Positions 16,941-26,966 are shown, numbered from the stretch's first letter. The stretch is 64,000 bases of DNA from Paenibacillus paridis (GCF_006345825.1 NZ_VCIX01000083.1:1-64000), one strand, 5' to 3'. Numbers and translations: made by a program. Notes: generated by a model from the letters alone, not told the origin.

Positions 16941-18221
16941 ATGCAATTCGACCTGCTGCACCCATCGGACCAAATCTTGATGATGATGGACCGCATCTAT
17001 GAATATGGCATGACCACAACCTCAGGCGGCAATCTGTCGGTGCTCGACGAGAACGGCGATCTCTGGATAACGCCTGCGGGGATCGACAAGGGCGAGCTAA
17101 CGAGATCGGATATTGTATGTGTAAAAAAGGACGGAACGGTCGCTGGCAAACATAAGCCGTCTAGCGAATACCCGTTCCACAAGCTCATTTACGCGCGCAG
17201 AGCGGATTTGCGGGCCGTTGTTCACGCCCATCCTCCCGCACTCGTCGCCTTTAGCATGGTGCGGAAGGTACCTAATGTTCATCTGCTGCCTAATGACTAT
17301 CTGGTATGCGGCGAGGTTGGCATGGCGAAATACGGGCTGCCGGGCAGCATGGAGCTAGGCGAGAATATCGCCCAAGTGTTCGAACAGGGCTTCAACACCG
17401 TCATGCTTGAAAACCATGGCGTAGTCGTGGGAGGCGAAAGCTTGTTCGAGGCGTTCCAGCGCTTTGAGACGCTCGATTTCTGCGCACGCCTTGAAATTCA
17501 AGCCAATCGCATCGGCCAACCCATCTCACTGGCAGTGGAGCCGGCTATCGATAAGCGGCATGAAATTAAATATGAGTTCCTGCCCGTATCCTACAGCAGC
17601 GAAGAGAAAGAAGCACGCCGGGAAATGTGCAAGCTCATTCACCGCTCCTACGACCAGCGTCTCTTCACAAGCACGCAGGGTACCTTCTCGCAACGGATCG
17701 GCGAAAACTCCTTTATCATTACGCCTTACAATAGAGACCGCAAATATTTGCAGCCAAGTGACTTGGTCCGAATCGATAACGGCCGCAGGGAAGCAGGCAA
17801 AACGCCGAGCCGCTCGGTCAGGTTCCATCAGCATATTTACGAAACACAGCCCCATGTCAACTCGGTCATCATTGCTCATCCGCCAAATGTGATGGCCTTT
17901 TCGGTGACGGGAGAGGCACTGGATTCGCGAACCATTCCCGAGAGCTATATCCTGCTGCGCAGCATACCCAAGCTTCCCTATGGCGACCTATACAGAGCTC
18001 CGGCAGAGACAGCTGCGATGTTTAAGCCGCAAACGCCCATCGTTATAATCGAAAATGACAGCGTCATTGTAACGGGTCAAAGCTTGCTTAATACGTTTGA
18101 CCGGCTGGAAGTGGCGGAATACAGCGCCAAAGCCATCATTGACGCGAAGAGCATCGGACAAATCGTCCATATGGAAGATTCTAGAATCCAAGAGCTTGAG
18201 ACGGCCTTTCATTTGAAATAA
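16941..18221 (+). CDS. Tandem class II aldolase/adducin-domain protein
   Basis: This 426-aa protein has two class II aldolase (fuculose-phosphate aldolase-like) domains in tandem, about 1-200 and 220-426. The first has the expected features: SGGNLSV, a phosphate-binding STE-like SSEYPFH, the zinc pair in HAHPP, and the third zinc His in LENHGVVVGG. In the second, HAHP has become IAHP and NHG has become NDS, so that domain has lost two zinc ligands and is probably structural or regulatory. ATG 16941 is chosen over the upstream ATG because AAGGGGATGA lies 7-8 nt before it. The sugar phosphate cleaved is not known. Confidence 0.8.
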   Translation: MQFDLLHPSDQILMMMDRIYEYGMTTTSGGNLSVLDENGDLWITPAGIDKGELTRSDIVCVKKDGTVAGKHKPSSEYPFHKLIYARRADLRAVVHAHPPALVAFSMVRKVPNVHLLPNDYLVCGEVGMAKYGLPGSMELGENIAQVFEQGFNTVMLENHGVVVGGESLFEAFQRFETLDFCARLEIQANRIGQPISLAVEPAIDKRHEIKYEFLPVSYSSEEKEARREMCKLIHRSYDQRLFTSTQGTFSQRIGENSFIITPYNRDRKYLQPSDLVRIDNGRREAGKTPSRSVRFHQHIYETQPHVNSVIIAHPPNVMAFSVTGEALDSRTIPESYILLRSIPKLPYGDLYRAPAETAAMFKPQTPIVIIENDSVIVTGQSLLNTFDRLEVAEYSAKAIIDAKSIGQIVHMEDSRIQELETAFHLK

Positions 18222-18257
18222 ACGGATGGCCTCCCCCTTCGTACAACCTTGGTTAAG

Positions 18258-18304
18258 AAAAAGCGTCCTTCCTCCACTGCAATACCGGAGAAAAGACGCT
18301 TTTT
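18258..18304. terminator. Bidirectional terminator
   Basis: AAAAAGCGTC (18258-18267) pairs with GACGCTTTTT (18295-18304). It lies between the convergent aldolase-like and GH81 genes. Confidence 0.75.
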
Positions 18305-18327
18305 AACATGCTTTTTTCAATTAATGC

Positions 18328-21300
18328 CTAAGAACCATAAACCTCAAAATTCCATAATGAGTAGCCAAAAGCCGTTCCCCGTTCCGTACCCAGCATGCGC
18401 ACGTAGCGCCCTGTTCCGCTAAGCGTGACGTCATCTGTCCCGCCGTCGCCGGTTGTGGTACTGTAAAGATCGCTCCAGACCGAGCCGTCGGCCGATGCTT
18501 GAAGCTTGTAGGATTTGCCAAAGGCGGCCTCCCACTCCAGCTTCACTCGCGTAATTGAGCGTGATTGCCCGAGATCGATAACAATCCACTGCGGGTCTAC
18601 GCCGGCAGCCGATGCCCAGCGTGTGCCACCGTCGCCGTCTACCGCCGAGCTTCCGGCAAATGGCGCCTCTACCGAGGATACCGTGACGGGTTTGTTAAGC
18701 GATAAAGGGGTTGCTCCCGGGGCCACTGGCCCCGCAGTATCATTGTATACTTCTACTTCATAAAGGGAGTAGCCATGGATGGTTCCCCGCTCCGTACCAT
18801 ATACGCGCAAGTAACGGCCAGAGCCAGCTGCCTCAACGACATCGGAGCCGCCATCGCCGGTTGTCGTATTGTAAATATCCGTCCAATCCGTTCCATTTGC
18901 AGATACTTGAAGCGTATACGATTTGGCAAAAGCCGTCTCCCACGTCAATTTCACTTGATTAAACGATTTGGTGCTGCCAAAATCGATGGTCAGCCATTGC
19001 GGGTCTGCACCCGTGGCAGAAGCCCACCTCGTTCCCAGCACGCCGTCGGTGGCATTGGCTCCTGTGAAAGGTTCTTGGAACGACGATACCGTCACCGCGC
19101 TGTTTAGCGCAAGATTCGGGCTCGTATTTCCGCCGCCCTCGTTACCGCCACCGCCGCCAGGCTCGCCGGTCCCGCCATCTCCGCCGTCCCAAGGCGTCCA
19201 TGAATCCGAAACGTTTGAATTTTGCATCGGATTAACCTGAACGAGCGACCTCGCGCCAACCACTGCCGTCCCGGTTGTGCCCGATGCGTTTTTGAACGTA
19301 ACCGTTACGCTGCTATTTGTCGGATTCCAAACTTGTGCGGTGTAGCCGCCATTTTTCTTATAGACGGTCGCCCCGCTCCAGCCTGTCGCCCATACGTCCT
19401 TCGTCCGCTCGCCTAGGGAAGCCAAGCTGTTGACGAACCAATACGTATTGAATACTTCATTGCGCTGCATGCCTGCCGGCGACCATTTGGCGAGCACCGA
19501 CTGAGGATCGCTCAGCGATTGAATTGGCCATACAATATGCTTCCAGTCCGTTTCCGGCCCGCCGTTATCGGCTACGAAGCCGTTATAGAGAGCTGCAGCC
19601 TTCGACTTGTCGAACGCATAGCTCGTTAAATATTCGGAGGTTGGCAGCCAATGAATGCCGTAAATATGCACCGGCTCTCCGCTGAAGAAGGTACCATAGA
19701 AGTAAGAAGAGCCATACACCTGGCCCACCGATTTATGCGTCCACTGCGGGAGCCAGTTGTCTCCATCATAGTTGAACCAGTATTGCTCAACGGCCTTCAG
19801 CTCCGTCGTGAAGCCGTAAATGGAAGCATCACGGAAGCTGACGTCACCAGTCAACAAGCTCCACATATACTGGCCGACCCAGCCAAACAACGACTCTCCG
19901 GCTGCCTCTTGATTGTTGCCGCTATCATTGTCCGCATAGCCGCCAGCCCACGAATGGCCTTGGTACGGGTCAAAGCTGCGGAAGGACGGGTACATCGGAT
20001 CCGTCTTCGAAGGGTTCGCGTAATCGCGGATCAAATGCTCGACCATGTCGCCATAGTCGGTCCGGAATTGATCGTCATACATGGCAAGCACCGCAGAGGC
20101 AAATACATAATAGCCATACGTAAAATGATGATCGGTAATGCCGGTATTGGCACCGAATTCGCTATGCTTGTAATACATCGTGCCCCAATCCTGATTGTAA
20201 TACAGGAAATAATCAGGCTCGCCTTCCGTATACGTATACCAATCGATCAAAATGGTTTTGATGCGGGACAAGAAGCGGTCCCGGTACGTCGTATTTCCGA
20301 TTTCGTTGGCAGCGATCACGCCCATCGCAAGGGGATGAAGTCTTTTTCCTTGCCAGTAGGCATCGCCTGCCATAATATTCGTTGTCGTTTCCTGATCCAG
20401 CATTTCCAAATAATCGAGCATGCTTTGGCGCGAATACTCCGGGTTCGTCGGCTCTGTAAACTGCGGCACCATGCCATAGAACCGGTCGACCGTCGTAAAG
20501 GCATTTCCTTCCCTGACCTTGAGCGTTCCCCGAATCGATGGGTACGTCCGTGCCGTAAGGGGAGTAGGCGTGATCTTCCATTGATGCGGATAGAGCGCCA
20601 GCAGCGTCTGGTCGGAGAAGCCCGAACGCTTAAGCTGGGTCGTGGCATTAAAGTTGGTCGTTACTTGAGAGGTCGATTCGTTATAGTTATAATTAACGAC
20701 CGTATCTGTAACGAAAGCATAAGCATGCTGGTAATAGAAATCAAAATCCGCCGCTGCAGGCAGGGATGCGAGGGACAAATAATTACTGCCACCGCCAAGC
20801 TGAATTTTGATCTTGGGCCCGACTTTTTTGAATACGGTTCCGGCCGGGGCAAAAATGCCGTAGTAGCGCGTATCATTATCGTTGCTTACTTTCAGCCTGA
20901 TTCGATCTCCGTTAAAGGTTGCCCCGTCTGCTGCCAGAACTGCAGCGCCGCTCCCGTTCACGATTTCCGTCACCAACGAAGAGTAGAGCTCGACCGAGTT
21001 TGGATCGCTGAATTGGCTGAATACATAAGGTGAACCTTTTACGAACGAGACCTTCATCTTGTCCGTATTGTTGTCGCTTAGCACTGAATCCACGGAAAAA
21101 TCACCGTAATCGGTCACCCGATTGGACATTTTCGCCGTATTGATGTTGCTCGCCATCATATACAAATCCGGATTGCCGCCTGCGTTGACCGAAATGCCGT
21201 CCCCGCTAATTTTGCCCGCGCCTGGATTCAAAATCCCGAGCCCCTGCGTGTAAAATTTAGATTTCAGCGGCAGCGTAATGATGGAATCGCCTAGCGGCTT

Positions 21301-22422
21301 GATCAACAGAGATTGCCACCAGTCATTGGACGCGATCGGCGCTGCTACAGCGCCAGCCTTGTTCGCCGGATACCTTGGCTGCGGCATCACAATATCATTC
21401 GTCAGATAGCTTCCTTGCCCTACCTGCACTTTCGTTGGTGTCGGCAATGCAGGAATGCTGTAAGCAGGCTGTGGATGTCCTGCCACATAGTCGTACACCT
21501 CAAAGTCATACAAGGAGTAGCCAAAGCTGGAAGCCCTTCCGATTCCCTTCATACGAACGTATCTGCCCGAAGCGTAGACGGGAATGTCCTGCTTGCCTCC
21601 TCCGCCGCGGATTTCGCGGTAAATCGTATTCCATGACGTTGCGTTATTGGATACCTGGAGGTCGAATGCACGACCTGCGGCTTCCCAGTTAAGCACAATA
21701 CGCCCAATCGTTCTTGTGCTGCCAAGGTCAACGTAAATCCACTGGTCATCGGTATGGTTGGAGCCCCATCTTGTCGCGGAGCTTCCATCCACCGCATTGG
21801 CAGGCAGCGTTGCGCCTGGAGGCAGGTAGCCCGCTTGCTCATAAGAGGAAGCTTCCACCGGCCTGTTAAGAGCAACGTTTGGTCCATATTGCAGAGGCGC
21901 TTCATTCACCCCGCCAGTGCCGTAGACTTCAATCTCAAAAATCGAATAGCCATAAGCGCTCAGAGCCCGCTGTGTTCCGAGGATCCGAACGAAACGGCCG
22001 TTGCCCGCAATCGCCAGCTCGTCCAAACCACCGTCGCCGGTAGTCGTTGCATAAATATCCGTCCATGTCGATTCGTCATCGGATACCTGAACCTTATAGC
22101 CTGTAGCGTAAGCTCCCTCCCAAAGGATCTTCACTTTGTTGATAGCGGCTGACGCGCCTAAGTCCAGATAAATCCACTGCCCATCAGCTCCCCAACTGCT
22201 CGACCATCTGCTGCCCGTGTTTCCGTCGACAGCCAAATGGGCCGAATTATTGCCTTCGACTGACGAGGCGTAAGCCGTACGATTGAGCGAGAGCAAGTGG
22301 GATTCAGCCGCATAGGCCTTCTCGGCGGGCTGCAAGGGCGCCACCGTAAGCAGCATCGCCGCGATAACCGAATAAACAATGCCTTTGCCTGCGGCCTTCC
22401 TTCTGTTCTTTCCTGCTAACAT
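18328..22422 (-). CDS. GH81 endo-beta-1,3-glucanase with four discoidin-type domains
   Basis: This 1364-aa secreted enzyme starts with a signal peptide (AAMLLTVAPLQPAEKAYA, cleaved near 39). Two F5/8 type C (CBM32-like) domains follow (about 45-175 and 185-320), each with the SSVEGNN.../TRWGS...DQWIYVDLG pattern. The GH81 catalytic domain occupies about 340-1065; TDHHFTYGYYVFA near 764 and SGNNQEAAGES near 839 match the catalytic region of the family. A Gly-rich linker and two more F5/8C domains finish the protein. It hydrolyses beta-1,3-glucan such as fungal cell wall or laminarin. AAAGGAGG lies 6 nt before the start. A cre-like site lies about 64 bp upstream. The gene is co-oriented with the upstream sensor genes, which probably control it (inference). 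Confidence 0.92.
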   Translation of the reverse strand: MLAGKNRRKAAGKGIVYSVIAAMLLTVAPLQPAEKAYAAESHLLSLNRTAYASSVEGNNSAHLAVDGNTGSRWSSSWGADGQWIYLDLGASAAINKVKILWEGAYATGYKVQVSDDESTWTDIYATTTGDGGLDELAIAGNGRFVRILGTQRALSAYGYSIFEIEVYGTGGVNEAPLQYGPNVALNRPVEASSYEQAGYLPPGATLPANAVDGSSATRWGSNHTDDQWIYVDLGSTRTIGRIVLNWEAAGRAFDLQVSNNATSWNTIYREIRGGGGKQDIPVYASGRYVRMKGIGRASSFGYSLYDFEVYDYVAGHPQPAYSIPALPTPTKVQVGQGSYLTNDIVMPQPRYPANKAGAVAAPIASNDWWQSLLIKPLGDSIITLPLKSKFYTQGLGILNPGAGKISGDGISVNAGGNPDLYMMASNINTAKMSNRVTDYGDFSVDSVLSDNNTDKMKVSFVKGSPYVFSQFSDPNSVELYSSLVTEIVNGSGAAVLAADGATFNGDRIRLKVSNDNDTRYYGIFAPAGTVFKKVGPKIKIQLGGGSNYLSLASLPAAADFDFYYQHAYAFVTDTVVNYNYNESTSQVTTNFNATTQLKRSGFSDQTLLALYPHQWKITPTPLTARTYPSIRGTLKVREGNAFTTVDRFYGMVPQFTEPTNPEYSRQSMLDYLEMLDQETTTNIMAGDAYWQGKRLHPLAMGVIAANEIGNTTYRDRFLSRIKTILIDWYTYTEGEPDYFLYYNQDWGTMYYKHSEFGANTGITDHHFTYGYYVFASAVLAMYDDQFRTDYGDMVEHLIRDYANPSKTDPMYPSFRSFDPYQGHSWAGGYADNDSGNNQEAAGESLFGWVGQYMWSLLTGDVSFRDASIYGFTTELKAVEQYWFNYDGDNWLPQWTHKSVGQVYGSSYFYGTFFSGEPVHIYGIHWLPTSEYLTSYAFDKSKAAALYNGFVADNGGPETDWKHIVWPIQSLSDPQSVLAKWSPAGMQRNEVFNTYWFVNSLASLGERTKDVWATGWSGATVYKKNGGYTAQVWNPTNSSVTVTFKNASGTTGTAVVGARSLVQVNPMQNSNVSDSWTPWDGGDGGTGEPGGGGGNEGGGNTSPNLALNSAVTVSSFQEPFTGANATDGVLGTRWASATGADPQWLTIDFGSTKSFNQVKLTWETAFAKSYTLQVSANGTDWTDIYNTTTGDGGSDVVEAAGSGRYLRVYGTERGTIHGYSLYEVEVYNDTAGPVAPGATPLSLNKPVTVSSVEAPFAGSSAVDGDGGTRWASAAGVDPQWIVIDLGQSRSITRVKLEWEAAFGKSYKLQASADGSVWSDLYSTTTGDGGTDDVTLSGTGRYVRMLGTERGTAFGYSLWNFEVYGS

Positions 22423-22485
22423 AATGAACCTCCTTTAAATTTTCGCTGATGGCCGCTTGGCAGATATTCTGCATAAGCTGAACAA

Positions 22486-22500
22486 ATGTAAGCGGTATCA
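22486..22500. promoter_or_regulatory. Putative CcpA cre site upstream of the GH81 gene
   Basis: ATGTAAGCGGTATCA fits the cre consensus WTGNAANCGNWNNCW at every fixed position. It lies in the 152-bp gap between the histidine kinase and the GH81 gene, 64-78 bp before the GH81 start. This suggests the glucanase has its own promoter under carbon catabolite control. Confidence 0.6.
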
Positions 22501-22574
22501 TATTCTCTATTTTAAATCGACAGCATCTGCTAGAAACACTGAACGATTCAACGAAATGTGTAAAATTCCAAGGA

Positions 22575-24326
22575 TCATTGCGAATTCATCCCACCCTCCT
22601 TATACACCACCGCCGGAAACCGTATGTGGACGATCGTTCCCTTCTTCAGCTCGCTCGAAATCGCAACGCCATACTGCTTGCCGTAATGAAGCTTAATGCG
22701 CTCATCAACATTCCGAATCCCGTAACCGATCCGTTCCGGCCCATCCGCAAATATCGCATCAAGCTTGCTCTGGCTCATGCCAAGACCGTTATCCTTAATC
22801 TCCATATAAATCTCACGGCCCCGCCTGAATATGGAGAGTGAAATGCAGATTTCATCAGCTTCCCAGGCATGCTCCAGTATGTTCTCAACAAAAGGCTGCA
22901 AGATGAATTTTACCGTCTCGCAGCCTGTCGTGGCAGGGTCCGCTTCCAACGTCACCTGAATTCGATCCGCGTACTTCATATTTTGAATAGTCAAATAGGC
23001 TTCAATAATTTGCAGCTCCTTCTCCAGCGTGATCAGCATTTCTCCTTTATTCAGCGTAAGCCTGTAAAATTTCGCGAGCGCACGGATGATCTCATGCAGC
23101 TTGCCGATTTCCCCCAGCTTGGCCATTCGGCTAATAGAGGAGAAGGTGTTATAGAGAAAATGAGGATTGATTTGTGCATGCAATATTTGCAGCTCGGCTT
23201 CTTTTTTCTCCAGCTTGCTGATATATACCTCGTCGATCAGCGCCTGCGTTGTAGATGCCATGTCATTAAAGGAGTCTGCAATGTCGGCAAACTCATCCCT
23301 GCCGCGGTAATGGATTCGCCGGTGGAACTGCCCCTCCTTGAACGCCCGAAGCGAGACGGTCAGCTTCATCATCCGTTTGGAAAGCATATTCGCAATCAGC
23401 ATGCTAATCAATGTCATGACCAGCACAGTCAATACGCAAACGACGACCGTGACATTTCTGACCTTGTCGGAATTTTCACTAATGGATGAGACCGGAATAA
23501 GCGCAACTAGCTGAACCGGCAATCGGCTCATTTCCTTCGTTATAGGCAAAAAACGCTTGTCGCCCGCAAGCAGCACTGACGAAGAGTTATCCGGCGTTAG
23601 TTTCGAGCTCGCATACAGAAGCTGCTGCTTCTCATGGACAACAAACAGCTGCGTGCCTTGTCCCAGCAGGTTAAAATCAACATCCTCGAAAATCTCCTTT
23701 AGCTTAACGGATACCCGAATGAGCCCGATGGATTGAAAGGTTTCATAATTGATGAGAGGCCGAAGCAGCGAGATATAACCATAATCGGCATCCTTCCCTA
23801 CCTGTTTCCAAAGGAGGGCGTCAGACGCAAGTTCCAACTCGCTGTACCAAGGCTCCTCTTTTATTCGGTCCGTATACAAAATGGCATACTGCCGTTCCCC
23901 GGCGATAAGCGATTGCTCCGTTTCGTTGTAATAGAACTCGCTGATCGTGGCTTTGTCGAGATAGACGGTCAGCTTCACCTTCTGCTTCGGCAAATACAGC
24001 GCGGATTCGAGACGCGGCAGCACATATTGCGTAGTCGCCTGGTATTTTTCCAAATTCAAATAATAGCCGGACAAATAACGCGACAGCACCTGATCGGCAT
24101 AGATCTCCTCCGAGCTTCTAATGACGTCATCCACCCGGTATTGCACATTGTTGCTAATCTGCTTCATCGCAACCTCCAAGTTGCTCCGCGTATGGCGCTC
24201 GGTCGACATGACGGAGGAAAAATAGGAATAGCTGCCGATTGCGCTGACAGGCAATATAACCAGAAGAAGGTAGGATATTAACAATTTATATTGAAAAGGA
24301 ATGTAGCGCTGCTTATGCTTTTGCAC
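22575..24326 (-). CDS. YesM-type sensor histidine kinase
   Basis: This 583-aa membrane kinase pairs with the adjacent response regulator. It has a first membrane segment (about 14-34), a large extracellular sensor region (about 35-275), a second membrane segment (about 280-305), a HAMP linker, the His_kinase motif QINPHFLYN near 385 with the phosphorylated His, and a HATPase domain (DNGLGMS, GYGIRNVDERIKLHYG). The start is GTG, 6 nt after the response regulator stop, so translation is probably coupled. Together with the adjacent solute-binding protein it probably senses a carbohydrate outside the cell. Confidence 0.92.
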   Translation of the reverse strand: MQKHKQRYIPFQYKLLISYLLLVILPVSAIGSYSYFSSVMSTERHTRSNLEVAMKQISNNVQYRVDDVIRSSEEIYADQVLSRYLSGYYLNLEKYQATTQYVLPRLESALYLPKQKVKLTVYLDKATISEFYYNETEQSLIAGERQYAILYTDRIKEEPWYSELELASDALLWKQVGKDADYGYISLLRPLINYETFQSIGLIRVSVKLKEIFEDVDFNLLGQGTQLFVVHEKQQLLYASSKLTPDNSSSVLLAGDKRFLPITKEMSRLPVQLVALIPVSSISENSDKVRNVTVVVCVLTVLVMTLISMLIANMLSKRMMKLTVSLRAFKEGQFHRRIHYRGRDEFADIADSFNDMASTTQALIDEVYISKLEKKEAELQILHAQINPHFLYNTFSSISRMAKLGEIGKLHEIIRALAKFYRLTLNKGEMLITLEKELQIIEAYLTIQNMKYADRIQVTLEADPATTGCETVKFILQPFVENILEHAWEADEICISLSIFRRGREIYMEIKDNGLGMSQSKLDAIFADGPERIGYGIRNVDERIKLHYGKQYGVAISSELKKGTIVHIRFPAVVYKEGGMNSQ

Positions 24327-24332
24327 ACTTCA

Positions 24333-25097
24333 TCAACTCTGCTTTCTATAATCTCCCGGTGTCATGCCGAAGGTTTCCTTGAATACCCGGCTGAAATAGG
24401 TCAAGCTCTTGTAGCCTACTTGATCTGCGATTTCATAAACCTTGAAGCCATGCTGCTGAAGCAGCCCCTTTGCCTTATTCATGCGCTCTTGGACGACATA
24501 ATCGTTAAAGCTGATCCCTACCTGCTCTTTAAAAAGAAAACCGAAATGGTTCGCGGAATAAGAGAATCGGCTCGCGGCTTCCTTCAACGTAATCTCTCCG
24601 GATAGATGGGTTTTCACGTAATCTTCAATGTCGGAAAGCAGCTTCCACTCGCTTTTGTGCTGTTTAATGGAATCGAGGTTAGCTGCCGCGTCTTCCACTC
24701 GCTCATTCTCCTGCAGCCGCTGCGCATCCAAACAAGCAACGATCGCCTTTAAAGCCGCGACGATCTCGTCATCGTCAACCGGCTTTAGGATGTAGCCGTC
24801 CGCTTTCAAAACCATCGCCTGCTTGGCATAATGAAAATCCTCATAGCCGCTAATAAAAACGACCTTTAACCGCTGATGCGCCTGCAGCGCTATTTTCGCA
24901 AGCTCGAGCCCGGACATTACGGGCATTTTAATATCGGTAACGAGAATGTCCAGCTCATGCTCATGGATATAATTTAAGGCCGCTAGCGGCTTATTCGAAC
25001 TGTAAACGATTTCAATATTCAACGCTTCCCAAGGAATGAGACGCTGCAAGCCGAGCAAATCGAAGTTTTCATCATCTACCAATGCCGCTTTATACAT
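24333..25097 (-). CDS. YesN-type AraC-family response regulator
   Basis: This 254-aa regulator has an N-terminal receiver domain with phosphoacceptor Asp55 (LVTDIKMPVMSG), acidic pocket DDE at 8-10 and Lys in LKPVDDDE. A linker of about 40 residues leads to a C-terminal AraC-type double helix-turn-helix (ITLKEAASRFSYSANHFGFL; YKSLTYFSRVFKETFGMTPG). Shorter than typical YesN (350-550 aa) because the linker is short. It lies 12 bp after the solute-binding protein and 6 bp before the kinase. Likely targets are this operon and the GH81 gene. Confidence 0.92.
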   Translation of the reverse strand: MYKAALVDDENFDLLGLQRLIPWEALNIEIVYSSNKPLAALNYIHEHELDILVTDIKMPVMSGLELAKIALQAHQRLKVVFISGYEDFHYAKQAMVLKADGYILKPVDDDEIVAALKAIVACLDAQRLQENERVEDAAANLDSIKQHKSEWKLLSDIEDYVKTHLSGEITLKEAASRFSYSANHFGFLFKEQVGISFNDYVVQERMNKAKGLLQQHGFKVYEIADQVGYKSLTYFSRVFKETFGMTPGDYRKQS

Positions 25098-25109
25098 CGT
25101 ATCAATCTC

Positions 25110-26825
25110 CTATCGCTTACCCATCAGGTTAAGATTTTGCTGCCATTTCGCCGTTTTCCATTGCAGTACCTTTCCGTAACCGAGCCGCTGCGATTCATTC
25201 TCCGCCTCTTCGATCAGCTTGCTTACCTCCTCATCGCTTGCGGCAAAAATAATTTTCGGAACAAGCTGCTTGTAATGCTCCTTGAGCTGCTGCATGATCA
25301 TCCCTTCCTCGGTATTCGGAAGAGGGTCCAAGTTCGAGAACTCCGTCATATTTTTGGACGTTTTAAAGGATACCGTCGTCTGCGCCATGGCCGTCCAGTC
25401 CTGTGCCTTCTCTGGCAGAAGCCGCTCGCGCCTGCTCTTGGCCGCATCCACATAGCTCGTATTGCCATACCAGTTGAACTCCCCGATTTTGAGCTCATCG
25501 TACTTAAACCGGTCGCGGTTGATGTAAGCCTTATTGGGCAAGGGTACCCCATCTTCGATTCGGTCATAGTACAAGCCCGGCGGGCCAAAGAAAAAAACCT
25601 GCTGCCCTTCCTTACTCAGCGCCCAGTTCATATAGGCGAAGATCGCCTCAGGATTGGCCGCGTTCCGTGTAATGACGTTCACGTTCCAGCCAAGATTGTT
25701 GTAGCCGCTCGGATAAACCTTGGTCTTGTCTACTCCTTCCGCATGAATGGGCCAAATAATATCATAGCCAGCGTCCGGGTCCTTGGCTTGAAGCCAATGA
25801 TTCGCTTCTCGTCCGACGCCTTCCACAACGGCATCATATGCGCCAAAAACGGCAATTTTGCCATCTTTCAGCCTTTCCATCATTTGATCCCGCGTTTGCG
25901 TAAAGCTGTCACCTGATATATACCCCTCCCGGTATAGGCGGCTTGCGAACGCAGCCGTCCGCGCAAAAGCCGGGTCCTGGTAAATAGAAATCAGCTCCTT
26001 CCCCACTGGCACGCCAAATACGGCGCCGGAGCCAGGCGATAGAAATGCGGGATTTCGATCATTCGCCGCCCCGCTGTAGAGCATGCCTATCATTTGCGAT
26101 TCGCTGTCACGAATCTCGCCAAATTCCAAAGGAATTACCCCGAATTGCGCTTGTTTCACAAGCAGCAAATACGCCTCCAAATCAGACCAAGTGTCGAGCG
26201 CGGGTGAACCCAGCTGCTTATAAATTTTCCGGTTAATGAGATAAGCAGCATTTCCGCTAACGCTGTCATTCAAGCCATGGATGAACCAATTGGGGATTTG
26301 ATAGAGCTTTCCATCCGCGCTGCGCAGCATCTCCAGATTCGCTCTGCCTATCGTTTCCGCAAATTCAGGATACTTCTCCAAATACGGGTCCAAAGGAACT
26401 AACTGGCCTGCGCTTACAAGACGTTCTACATCCTTGCCTCTCTCCAGCACAATCGCGTCCGGCAGCTGCTTGGATACGATCATGGCATTCAGCTTGGAGG
26501 CAGCGCTTCCGCTCGATTGGATGGGGATCATCCGGACACCGAGATTTTCCGTAATCCATCTCCCGTGGGGACGCTCCTCCCATGCCGGTGCCGTATACCA
26601 GTCATAATTAACGTATTGCGTGAAGGTTAAGATCCGTTCGCCAGCGCCTTCCTTCGGACTTGCAGCATCACCATCTATTGCCAAAGCTGTACCGAAACGT
26701 CCGTTGCCATCCGCCGCATAAGCCACCTCTCCGGATGGTTTGCTCTGCCCAGCGCAGCCTGGCAGGGCAAACAAAGTAACCATGACTAATCCATAGAGCA
26801 AATGAGATAGCCTCCTACTATTCAT
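25110..26825 (-). CDS. Extracellular solute-binding lipoprotein (ABC sugar type)
   Basis: This 571-aa lipoprotein has a lipobox at LFALPGCAG, so it is anchored outside the membrane. The body resembles LplA/YtcQ-type family 1 solute-binding proteins (ENLGVRMIPIQSS, LNAMIVSKQLPDAIVLERG, and a C-terminal EEGMIMQQLKEHYKQLVPKI segment). AGGAGGGA lies 4-5 nt upstream of the start. No permease gene is adjacent; the next genes downstream are a response regulator and kinase. It may deliver sugar to a permease encoded elsewhere or act as the ligand-binding partner of the kinase. The second is inference from context. Confidence 0.88.
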   Translation of the reverse strand: MNSRRLSHLLYGLVMVTLFALPGCAGQSKPSGEVAYAADGNGRFGTALAIDGDAASPKEGAGERILTFTQYVNYDWYTAPAWEERPHGRWITENLGVRMIPIQSSGSAASKLNAMIVSKQLPDAIVLERGKDVERLVSAGQLVPLDPYLEKYPEFAETIGRANLEMLRSADGKLYQIPNWFIHGLNDSVSGNAAYLINRKIYKQLGSPALDTWSDLEAYLLLVKQAQFGVIPLEFGEIRDSESQMIGMLYSGAANDRNPAFLSPGSGAVFGVPVGKELISIYQDPAFARTAAFASRLYREGYISGDSFTQTRDQMMERLKDGKIAVFGAYDAVVEGVGREANHWLQAKDPDAGYDIIWPIHAEGVDKTKVYPSGYNNLGWNVNVITRNAANPEAIFAYMNWALSKEGQQVFFFGPPGLYYDRIEDGVPLPNKAYINRDRFKYDELKIGEFNWYGNTSYVDAAKSRRERLLPEKAQDWTAMAQTTVSFKTSKNMTEFSNLDPLPNTEEGMIMQQLKEHYKQLVPKIIFAASDEEVSKLIEEAENESQRLGYGKVLQWKTAKWQQNLNLMGKR

Positions 26826-26865
26826 ACGATCCCTCCTCTCAATAACCGCGCAGCTCTCCTACAAG

Positions 26866-26893
26866 CTTATAAGTGATCTTCCAGCTGTGACAA
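26866..26893 (-). promoter_or_regulatory. Putative sigma-A promoter of the binding protein/two-component operon
   Basis: On the minus strand TTGTCA (26888-26893) and TATAAG (26866-26871) are separated by 16 bp. Initiation would fall about 30 bp before the start codon at 26825. Confidence 0.55.
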
Positions 26894-26966
26894 GCCCGCA
26901 TTTTGTCTTATTTATCCAAAAATTTTGTTTCTTTTCGGTGATAGTGCACCTTTGGATAGAGACAAC

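Noticed and set aside
19651-21033. A 460-codon plus-strand open frame opposite the GH81 gene
   Set aside because: It is antisense to a clearly coding catalytic domain, has no binding site and its translation resembles no protein family; it is a shadow of codon bias on the other strand.
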